From contig NC_064654.1 of assembly GCF_001723175.1 (NCBI RefSeq), positions 3,596,001 to 3,660,000 of the forward strand: a stretch of 64,000 bases of DNA. Direction: 5' to 3'. Positions 1-10,110 of this stretch are shown piece by piece (positions within the stretch are counted from its first letter, which is position 1; every line of letters starts with the position of its first letter). This DNA comes from Penicillium oxalicum. Its lineage: Eukaryota > Ascomycota > Eurotiomycetes > Eurotiales > Aspergillaceae. Both the position numbers and the translations under genes were made by a program. The notes beneath the pieces were generated by a model. That model made no database searches. It had not been told where the DNA came from and worked only from the letters and a program-made list of their open reading frames with translations.

Positions 1-121
1 GGGTTCAATGGTCCCTCGTTTCATCTCACAATTTGACACCCTCATTGTATCCATTTTATCACCTGCGCCTCATTTATACCAGGACGAGTCTTTCTCGGGT
101 GCGATTCAATGACATCAGAGC

Positions 122-3100
122 TCAGGAGTCACCGTTCTGCTTGTCAGCGTGTGTCTCCAACTCGTCCTCATAATGCTCAGCAATAGACGCCGAGCTCCGA
201 ACGCGCTGCAACTGGCTGGCCACGTAATTGTGCAAGTGCTCGTCGTCGTGACCATTTTGAGAAGACAACAGCACTGCCCTGGCGGCTGATCGGCCTGCTG
301 TTGCCATCCTCGTCGAAGCCGGTGGACGGTGGGGGTGGCGTCACCGGTGATGGTGGAGTTGAAGTCACTCCGGTTGCCGATTGAGCGTGTGGTCGATGAG
401 CGGCGGATGAAGGGACGGTCCGGGGTGCGACGACGACCGGTGCGGGTGAACATGTCGTCGAAGTAATGCGAGGCGGCATCGAAGGGAGATCGGGGAGTCT
501 GTGGCAGACGGCAATTGAGACTGTTCAGGTTTCAGGGCAGCGTTAGCGATTGCCAATGGGGCACAAAAGAGAGATTTGTTTGAACACGCATATGGTGATG
601 CTACTTACCCAGTATCATGGATGATCTTGGCGATCAAACCGGTCCAGCCACACTGGTGAGATGTACCCAGACCACGACCGGTGTCGCCGTCGAAGAACTC
701 GTTGAACCACAGGTAGTCCTTCCAGTGCTCGTCAAGTCAAGCAGATCGGATTGACCGTTGATGGCACGACGACCTTCGTCGTTGCGAGCGAACAGATGTT
801 GCATGCGGTGCTGCAGCTCCTCGGCGACGTGGCCCAGGTGCATGTAGTCGCCAGACCCAGTGGGACACTCCACCTTGAATGAATCACCGTAGAACATGTA
901 GAAGCGGAGCAGAGACTCCACAAGCAGGAAGTTGACACAGAGCCAGATGGGACCACGCCAGTTGCTGTTACCGCCAAACAGAGCGCTGTCCGAATCACCA
1001 GGCACGTAGCCAACCTTGAAAGTCTGACCGTTGACTTCCATGGAGTATGGGTGCTCCTCATGGTATTTGGACATGGAGCGGATACCGTGCTCAGCCAGGA
1101 ACTCGGTCTCATCCAACATACGTCGGAGAATCTTCTCCAGGCGGTCCTTGCTGACCAAAGACAAGAGAAGGCGGTCGTCTTTCCCACGGGTCTTCATGCT
1201 GGCAATGTTACGCTCAGCCACGTCGGACTTGTGCTCGATAAACCAGTCGACGCGGCGCTTGAATGAGGGAAACTTCTTGATGATCTCCGGCTCAAGAGTG
1301 AGCACGGCGTACAGCGGGATAAGACCGACAAGGGATCGAACGGGCAACTGTTGTGTCCAGGGGCCACCGTAGGAAATAGCGTCGTAGTAAAAGCTTGAAG
1401 GGTCAGTACAACGGCGGACTGATGAGAAAGTGGCGAGAGGACTGTTGAGGGGGGGGGTTAAAAGGAACTCACTTGTCTTCCTCGTTCCACAGAGACTTGA
1501 TGCTGTCCTCCCCGGAACGGTAGGTCAAAGCATCACTGATCAGGATGAAGTGCTCAAAGAACTTGGATGCAACTACAGATATGGTGAGTATGAGGCATTG
1601 TTTGTGGCGAAGGTAGGTCAAACTCACTGTCTTCGTATGTACGGCGGTGCTTGGCCAGCTCCAAAGCAATGTTCATCATGGTCAGACAATAGAAAGCCAT
1701 CCAGCCGGTGCTGTCTGCCTGCTCCAGAACACCACCCGTTGGCAGAGGCTCGGAGCGGTTGAACAGACCAATGTTATCAAGACCCAGGAAACCACCCTCG
1801 AAGACGTTCTTGCCGTCCGAGTCCTTACGGTTCACCCACCAGGTGAAGTTGAGGAGCAGCTTCTGGAAGACTCGCTCGAGGAAGTCCAAGTCCTGACGGC
1901 CGTACATCTTGCGCTCGATCTTGAAGGTGCGGAACACAGCCCATGCATGCACTGGCGGATTGACATCGCCAAAGTTCCACTCGTAGGCGGGCAACTGACC
2001 GTTAGGATGCATGTACCATTCTCGCGTGAGCAGGTCCAATTGCTTCTTGGCAAAGTCGGGATCAATCATCGCCAAGGGAATACAGTGGAAAGCGGTGTCC
2101 CATGCAGCGAAGAAGGGGTACTCCCACGAATCAGGCATGGACAGAATATCGTCGATATGCAGATGCCGCCATTGCTCGTTGCGGATGCCCTTGCGGCCCG
2201 CCGGAGGGGGGATCTCGCCTGGGTCACCGTTGCTCCATTGATCCCAGATGAAGTTGTAGTATTGCTTGCACCACATCATGCCGGAGAAGGCCTGACGCTG
2301 GATATTTCGCAGATCGTCACTCATGGGGAGGGGGCTGATGCGGTAGTAGAAGTCATCCGCCTCAGCACGGCGCTGCTCGATCACGTCGTCCAAAACTTCC
2401 TCGTCAACGAATTCTACTTTGTTGCGAGAGAAGCGGAATCGCACCACGGCACACTCGCCGGGAGGAACACCCTCGCCTTTGTCGAATGCATACCACGCCG
2501 CCATCTTGGTACCCTCATTGGCGGGGTTCACCGCATCCTTCTCTTCCTCCACGATGTGACGGTGGAAGCCATCCTTGACGTAGGGAGTGTCGTTCTCGGT
2601 GCCCCAGAGCTTCTTGTGGTTGGTTTCGTTGTCGGTGAAGAGCATTCTGGGCTGAATGTCTTCTTCGCTGGATCCCACGGGAGGGGAGGGCGCAAAGCAC
2701 GCGTATCGCTCACCCAGCTTGTAGTGATCGGACTTGGCGACGCGTTCGCCATCCTGCTTCAGGCTCGGCTTCTTCTTGTCCTTCTCAGCGCCCCAGGACC
2801 AGGTGTTTCGGAACCAGACTTGCGGAATGATGTGCAGAGGAGCCGGCTCGGGGCCGCGGTTGTATGCAATCACACGGAAGATCAATTCCTCTTCGTTGTC
2901 GCTCTCCTTGGCCGTCTCGATGAAAATATCCCAGTACCGGTTGTCCTCGAAGATGCCGGTGTCGAGGAGCTGGTATTCACGCTCCAGTCGGGTGCGCTTG
3001 GCATTTTCATCAATCAGGTCCTGGTAAGGGAACTTTCTCTGGGGATACTTGTACAAAAATTTCATGTATGAATGCTGTACAGAAATGACATGTTAGGGTT

Positions 3101-3888
3101 CGGTGGCAAAGACCAAATAAAAAAGTTGTCGGGTAGACGGGGTTCGAAAATTACCGTCGGGGTGTTGTCCACGTGAAAGTGGCACTCTTTGATACTCTCA
3201 CCGTGGTTTCCCTGGGGGTTGGAGAGACCAAAGAGACGCTCCTTGAGGAAGTCACTAGTTGGGGTCGCAGACTGTTAGACAACGCTCGACCGGAAGGGCG
3301 CTCCTCGTTTTGATCTGGCAAGTAGACTCACTCTTCGCCGTTCCAGAACGAAAAGGCAATGTTTTGGAGACCGTGGGTGTCGGAGACACCAGCAATACCA
3401 TCTTCACCCCAACGGAAGACTCGCGACCGCGCATGGTCGTGGGTGAAATCTATTCCATTCCGTCGTGTCAGCCTCGGTCTCCCGAGCTCCGGGTATGGAC
3501 TCAAGCAAACTTACAGCTCCACGCATCACCATCCTCACTGCAAACAATTTTAATGTTAGCGCTGCTGTCAAACCCAATTCAGAGCCGGTTGGGGAGAGAA
3601 ATAGTTCCGTCTTCTGCTCTGCTTCTTCTTTCCCACGGTGTCACTTACGAATAATCCTCGCGCACTGTTTCCTCGAATCGATGAAGTCATTAGCCCGCAG
3701 TCCGCACGCCCCGCCGACCAGGCCCAATGGCCCGATCCGAAAAACCCCTCTTCCCAGGACTTACCCGTTGCCCATTGACGCTCCGCGACATAAGGACCCC
3801 ATTTCTTCCAGTAGCGAGTGCGCTCCCGATCCTCCTGAAGACGCTTCTCTTCTTGCGTGATGTACTCTTGCTTGTCGATCAGGACCAT
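122..3888 (-). CDS. GH63-like glycoside hydrolase (YMR196W-type), with frame breaks near the 3' end
   Basis: Predicted exons, in transcript order: 3888-3765, 3664-3649, 3537-3515, 3449-3332, 3254-3155, 3074-1628, 1572-1473, 1393-609, 520-122. Phases are consistent across all joins up to exon 8. The product, about 1,030 aa once the breaks are ignored, resembles the fungal family of budding-yeast YMR196W. That family is related to processing alpha-glucosidases (GH63) but has no settled substrate. Visible motifs are FTHDHARSR and RWGEDGIAG near the N-terminus, AWDTAFH at about residue 453 (probable catalytic Asp region), [11 protein letters not shown], and [13 protein letters not shown] near the C-terminus (probable second catalytic region). 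The start is the Met of MVLIDKQEY; there is no signal peptide, so the protein is probably cytosolic. Exon 8 shifts frame at 731-740, and the last exon needs two more frame changes (about 316-345 and 259-275) to give the natural-looking ending from [11 protein letters not shown] to QNGDS. These may be assembly errors or decay of the gene. Confidence 0.85.
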
Positions 3889-4058
3889 GATGAAGGTGGA
3901 CCCGGGTTGCGGAGCTGAGGATTTGACCGTGCAAGCTGCAATTAGATCCCACGAGCAGAAGCAATTGGTCGCACTAGAGGGATGATGAACCCCAGATGCA
4001 GCAAGCAATGGCGTGAGGGAGACAGGGAAGAGCGCGAGAGGGAAGGAGGGGGAAAAAG

Positions 4059-4094
<36 letters not shown>

Positions 4095-5986
4095 AAGCAG
4101 CCGGGACAAACGAAGAAGAGGGATGGATGAGCCAGACGCTAAAAAAAGGTGCGGAGGGGCAGAGACCTTATCGGGGGAGGCGGTTCTCCTCCGTCAACCG
4201 GACTGGACTGGGTTTCCTTCACAGGGTACCTGCTATCATCCGCTGGAGTCGTACCTTGTCTGAGCCCAGCACCACCAGATTTGAGATACGAGTGACATCT
4301 CACACCTTGTCACACCAGAGTACTTGGGCCAAGTACAGGCCAGGCTATCAATCATGATGTACCCAGGGACCACGAGCCTGGGGATCCAGTGACCGAATTG
4401 GACCAGTTACCAAGTTCTGCTCACGCCCCCAGCGACCGGTCAACCAAGTTTTGGGGACTTGTTGACCTGGGGGGCGCAACAGAATCAGCGTCTGGGCTTA
4501 GCGTCCAGCCAAGTGCGCAAAGCATCTCACAACGCCGTTCGGATTCCCGATTCGCAGGGCCTAGACGGTGACAGAACGGAGAAGTCAGGTCCGAGTGACA
4601 GCTCCACTACGAGTACAGACGCTGGTTTACTCATGGCCTCCCACTACATTTTGTCACTTACCGTGTAAACGAAGGGACTGGATTCTGTCATAATGGAATA
4701 TCCAAGTCTGACACAAGGGGGACTCGAAAAAGCTGTATCTACAGCCCATCCGGTCCTGTCCACGGATACGGGCGTTTTTGCATCCCAGTGTTTACTGGGT
4801 GAGCGTGCAGAGGTGCAACTGATGCAGATGCAGGATATGCAGCGACCACGCAGGCCAAGGCAAAGGGTACGATGACGGCACTGAGTGGAGCTGGCGGCGT
4901 TGCTGCGGTCGGTGCGGGCGGGTGATTGGCCCCTGCGCAGCAGTCCATGGGGATCTCGACTTGCGGACTGCGGAGAAACCGAACAAGCGAGGGGAAGAAC
5001 TCGGATTGAGCTCATCTGAGACACAAGACTTCTGGAAACCTCTTCAGCTGCGTCATTCAATCTGTACGATGCAGTTCTGTAAATGAAGATAAAGAGAGAG
5101 GGAGAGAAGGAAAGGAAGGGGAAGGGGTGGGGCTGGAGGTCAGACCGGACATGGTCATGAAAGTTGCGGACCGTTGTGATCATCCAGGCCAACATGGATG
5201 ACCGCCGATTTGACAATGAGGAGCCAAGGAGACCGAAGCCCCCGATGAGCCCAGGATTTGTATATGCTTACCCAACGAAAGACGCTGCCTGACTTCTACT
5301 TGACATTGCTGTGGCATACGGTTGCCATGCTCACAGGCATCCACTGAGATGGCCTCGTCCTCACCTCTCCTTCCTGCAATGACCAGCGCCAAGTTCCCAC
5401 TCTCTGCAGGTGTAGGAGCTGGAGAACAAATCATGAATTGCAGAAAGCTTGAAGGATAAGCTCCCCCCGGGTGCCTGTCTGGCAAAGCGGCCGATTCCAA
5501 GAATCACGAACTAGGATCCGAAAAAAAAAAAAAAAAACGTGAGATCCAGGAAGAAGACCTCGGCGTGCCTGAGCAACCTGACAACCAGGTGACGTTCCCC
5601 TTTCCATAAACCATCAGCACGTGATGTGATACATTGACCACCCAATGAGAAGAAAGGGCTCATATTGAGTGAGAAAGAGTTAAAAGGTCAAAAAAAAATC
5701 AAAAACCAACAATCAACAACCAACCCAGGGACACGGACCGTGACCCAAATGCGCCGACCGGGATATCTCTGCAACAGGGATGTGTTGCTTCTGTTCGCCG
5801 TCTCCCTCCGCAAGTCCAGTTCCGACAGCTTTTGAGGCTGAGCTTAGGATCAACAGGTATAATAGGTGTATATATAAACAGGGCATTTCCTCCCTCCCTT
5901 CCCCCCAAAAAAATAAAAATAAAAAAGTCGAGAGAGCCTAGAGTCTCTCGAGGCAAAGGAAACAAAAAAAAGGTTCAATGGAGCGG
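3889..5986. promoter_or_regulatory. Intergenic region: promoter of the GH63-like gene and 3' flank of the coiled-coil gene
   Basis: No protein family is recognisable here. The 190-aa open frame on the minus strand (4644-5216) has unstructured, arginine/serine-rich content typical of a chance frame. The stretch holds a purine-rich GA microsatellite and a 17-nt A run at 5521-5537. Confidence 0.6.
4061..4090. repeat. (GA)n microsatellite
   Basis: A purine tract ending in about ten GA units sits roughly 170 bp upstream of the start codon of the GH63-like gene. It could lie in that gene's promoter or 5' leader. Confidence 0.9.
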
Positions 5987-6516
5987 TCAGGAACGACTGG
6001 TCTGGACCGGGTTCTCGCACTGCCGTGCGCCGCGGCTCGATGGCTCTCGGCTACCTGTCGAGATCGAAGAAAGCCAGATCAGTCGCTGCGCCGTTTCTCG
6101 AGTGTCTACCCGGTCCGGATCGGGAGAGATTGAGCCGGAGACCGGGCTCCGATCACCCCCAACTCACCGCTTGGCCGACCCTGCTCTCCCGTGACTCGGC
6201 CTGCCTGAGATGCCGATGCGGAGGGGTTGTGAGCCTGAGCCTGGAGTCGTTCCTCGGCCTCGCGAATTCGCGCTTGCAGATACTCGAGTTCTCGTGTCTG
6301 GATCGCCATCTGTTGCTTCCTGGCAATCATGCGACTGCCCGTCAGTCTCGGATGCGACAGGGGGTGAATCTGCTGGGCCACACAGGATGGGCCGTGGCGG
6401 TCCCTTTCCGTGTTATCGCATGACACTCACTTCTGATCAATTGTCAACGACAGGTGGTTGACATCACTGTCGAGCATGAATGCGCTGTCCAGCGCCGAGG
6501 AAAAGGCCTGAGCCAT
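5987..6516 (-). CDS. Small coiled-coil protein, 106 aa, function unknown
   Basis: Three exons are predicted: 6516-6431, 6334-6168 and 6054-5987. They give a 321-nt CDS in phase throughout (donors GTGAGT, GTGAGT; acceptors GGGCAG, GACAG). The N-terminus MAQAFSSALDSAFML is followed by a hydrophilic helix, roughly residues 30-60, rich in Gln/Arg/Glu (MIARKQQMAIQTRELEYLQ, RIREAEERLQAQ) that should form a short coiled coil. The C-terminal third is Ser/Arg-rich and disordered. Similar small proteins occur in Aspergillus and Penicillium, but I know of no function. The splice structure is an inference. An unspliced reading of exon 2 would end at 6106 instead. Confidence 0.6.
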
Positions 6517-9500
6517 TGTTCTACAGGAGGTCAACGGCCAAAGATCGAGAAGCGCAACCCTGGGGGGATCCTCCAGGGGGGGGGAGACGGGGGAGAGGGA
6601 AAAACAGCAACACGCACGATTGTGGGCGGACTTTGCTCGAGGGCTTCCACTCTCGATCCATCTCCGCGTCAGACATGGTCATGGTGATCGTGAGCGGATG
6701 CTCGTTGCGCGATACGCGTCGGGTGGCCGAAAAGGGGCGGGAGAGCAAAGGAGAGGCTTGTGTCGTGTTGGGCGGGGCACCGAAGCACCGCCTGGTCGTA
6801 GACAACGTGGACTGAAGAGTAGAGAGAAGTGTCCTCTGTCGATAAGGTCGGCTTTACAGAAGGTGACTAGAATGATCGCAAGACGGATCTCAGGGGGCGG
6901 GGAGATGCTCGTCCGGGAAATTAAACTGTCGACGAGATTCCAATTAGCCAGCTTGATCAGTGGCAGGTATACTTCTTCATCCTAGCCCGAGCATGGGGAC
7001 ACCCGCGTCGCCGGTCAGGGGAGCGCAGCTCGACCGAAAGCGCCCCCCCCCCCCCCCTCACCTGGAGAAGGCAGCAACGGGCGCGAAGAAGGAACTTCCA
7101 ACCTTTGCGGGAGAGATTTTCCACGTCTGATCAAGCAGTCCGGGCAGAGCAATCGGATGACGGGGAGGGGGAAAAAGACAAGAAGAATCACCAGTGAGGA
7201 GGAATGGACCTGTCTACCAGGGGGGGGACCAGCATACTTTGTAAACTTGTCGCAAATTGAGTCGCTTTTTCTTTTTTTTTTTTTTCTGGGCTCTCGGGTA
7301 TCATCTGTTTTACATACTGTAACTGACTACTGGATTCGAGGTTGTGCGTCGAGGGTGCAGGTAGGCATTGACATTGTTCACGTCGGACCCTGAGATCTTC
7401 GCACTTGTGACAGCGCCATCTCACTGGACCTCCTTCCTCCCCTTCGTCATCACCTCAGGTCCGGGTGTTTGAACTCTCGGTGGACGGATGGCATTCTCCC
7501 ATTGCAGGTAACGAAACACGAACACGATGCCGCAGGTCTGCAGGGTTTCCGACTTCCCGCCGAGCAAATCAACTGTTCTTTCAGTCCAACCCCAATCAAT
7601 GTCGATTCGGTTTGGCCGGGATCTGATATCACTTTACTGTCCCTGAAGCGGCTCAGGAGTCAAACATGATACCGATGTTCCAATGACGCTCTGACTGCAA
7701 GGGGACGGGTTACGGTATTACAAGGGGGTGGGGTGATCACTGTTTGGCCATGACTATCACCTCGTCTCATGAACGGGGGGCAAGCCAAGGGGAGGAGCGT
7801 CTGATGTGCATCGTGATTTGTTCCGGTGGAGCCTTGGGATCCTCAAGAATCATTTTAAAGCTTCTTTCTCGGGTCCCAAAAAGGTTCCCAAGCGGAAGTG
7901 GCTCACGATGATTTGGGCGGTGGGTGCTCAGTGCCCACTCTCCCCCTTGGGCCTTCAGGGGGGCTCATCCGCTCCAGGAACCTTTCCACCGGCAACATGA
8001 TGAGAAGGCCATCTTCTGGATTGATAGACCCACACATGGAGCCAACTTGGATGGAGAAGAAACCAAAACCATCCCTGAGGGAAAAGGGGGCAAACCCTGT
8101 CCAGTGGGCACTGGACAGCCGACAGTGTCCACTGCGCCCGGTCGTCCACTACCCCCTGGGCCTTCATGGTGGGATGGACCTGGAAGAATGGTTTGCGGGA
8201 ACCGAGAACTTGAAGAGAGGCGTCTGTGATTGACAAGGTGTGGATGGTATAGCCAGTGATGATGCTGGAAGATCAAGCGGGCATTTTTGACTATACCATC
8301 AGAAAATTAACTAGCAGTATAGCCAATCCATTTCGTTGGCGAGAGTCGATCAAAGGGGACAGGTTACGAGCTTGTATCATCTGCAGCTCTGCAGATGACA
8401 TGACTTGAAGAGTAATGGGAACAAGAAACCTGCTCTGTGCATCATCGCTGAAGGTGTCCTACTGTGCCTATCAGACTACTACGGGCAGTACTTGATCGTA
8501 TTATCTACCGATATACTGCCCCTACCCAGAATCTACCTATGAATCCAACCCAGTTGGGTCGGCAGTTCATTTACCTCCTAAGTATCCCAGGCTCCCGGTT
8601 ACCTTAACGACATTTCTACACAGGCGTAGAGATTCCAACTTCAACCAGGTAGTCAAACATGAACCATTTCAGCCCCAAATTGCCCCTTGATATGGTTCAA
8701 TACTAATCCACAACCCACAAAAAGCGCTTTTCCGAGGACGCATCCTCGACATTCTTACCTAGCGCGGGTGTCATCCGTCCATCTCTAAACTACGTATGCA
8801 CATCTATCATCCATTGGGACTCTCCAGGTGGTCAACCACCCACTTGAGAATCAGCGATCAGTCTCCGTCGCATGTTCTTGTGATTTTGACCTGTCGGTGG
8901 CACAGACCAACCGAAGATCTAGTGTCAAAAGTCATAGGAAGAAGGCGTGGGGCAGCCATTGCACACCCGTACATAGCTCTACAACTGATCCTCGACAGTC
9001 TATAGACATACTATGTTTGTCGGGTATGATGGGGCCTGTAGGACATATGTACGCACAACAACCACAACTTGGTCAAGGCACGTTCCTCATGTCGGGACTC
9101 TGGGTGGATGTCCAGGTTGATCGTTTGAGCTCTCCAACTGGCCTGAGCAGGGTATGGAAGGGAAGCAATTGGAAGGTTTCATTTCCCACTTTGGGACCAA
9201 ATCGACGGGCAAGACCCATACATATCGGATGCAGTCCGCTCTGGCACTGGACCCTTTTTATGGCAATACACATGAACGTGCACCTATGGATTCCAGTTCT
9301 GTACCACCGGTACCTCAATGGGGTCTACCAAAAGACCAAAAGGAAATTGATGTGGCCAATGCCTCCAAATGCATTCTGCATCAACTTCTCAGGGCGTCTC
9401 TGCTGAGATGTCATGTCCTTGGTGTTCTCATTACATCCTCACCGAGCGAAGAATGTGTGCATGTGACTGACACCGGGTCCAATGGCCTTCGCGCCTTGAC

Positions 9501-10110
9501 TGCCTGATACGCAAAAACCACGTGACACCACGATCTTACCGTACGGTCTTGTAAATCCGGATCCAGACGAACGTTTGCCCACGCAAAGATGAGCTGCAAA
9601 TCTGGTATCTCACACGGTCGGTACCGTACCCTCTATACCTGCACTTTCCTTTGGGACCTGTTCCCGTCTTGGACTTGGGAATTTCTACTGCCTTTCGAAG
9701 GGGAGAAAAGACACCATTTTCATCCATCCTCAACTCCAACTCGCAGGCTCCTTCATCGCCATCCGCCTGGCCTTTCAAGCTTCTCTGCCACGTCATCCAG
9801 AGTACTCTTGGCCATCGATACCGCATCCGACTCTATCTTCCCTTCGGATCCCTCTCATTGAGACCTCTGAGCTCAACAGGTCTCTCTTCCCCGGCCGCCC
9901 TGCAGGTCCTCCGTGCCGTCTCCCCGTCCCTCCAGAGGGTCTGCGCGCCATTCCACACACCCACCACATCCGGCACACGCGCCTTTCGCGCCTTTCATCG
10001 CCCGTCTGTCTCGCGCTTTCTCCCCTCCATCCACCGCCACCACCACCAACATCCTGGCCCCCATATCTAAAGTGCATACCGCTTGTGGCCGATTTGGCGG
10101 GCAATGGGGG
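6517..10110. other. 3.6-kb intergenic region between divergent genes
   Basis: No recognisable protein gene is present. Contents are a 15-nt C run (7043-7057), a cluster of inverted repeats between 8098 and 8521, and pyrimidine-rich DNA before the bromodomain gene. The longest open frame (8828-9406, 192 aa) matches no family known to me and has no low-complexity or domain signal. An ATG-less upstream extension of the bromodomain frame runs from 9913. Confidence 0.6.
8098..8521. repeat. Cluster of four inverted repeats
   Basis: Perfect inverted arms are visible. 8098-8117 has 9-bp arms around GG. 8243-8252 pairs with 8291-8300 (10-bp arms GATGGTATAG/CTATACCATC). 8377-8398 has 10-bp arms TCATCTGCAG/CTGCAGATGA around CT. 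8483-8490 pairs with 8514-8521 (GGGCAGTA/TACTGCCC). Together they span about 420 bp of non-coding DNA. Confidence 0.75.

Noticed and set aside
1647..3071. 474-aa open frame antisense to the GH63-like gene
   Set aside because: It lies opposite an exon with clear glycosidase motifs and is another codon-bias shadow.
4644..5216. 190-aa minus-strand frame
   Set aside because: Ser/Arg/Cys-rich with no domain; located in the promoter region of the GH63-like gene.
8828..9406. 192-aa plus-strand frame in the 6.5-10 kb spacer
   Set aside because: No recognisable motif, GTG start and irregular composition. Probably chance, though not excluded.
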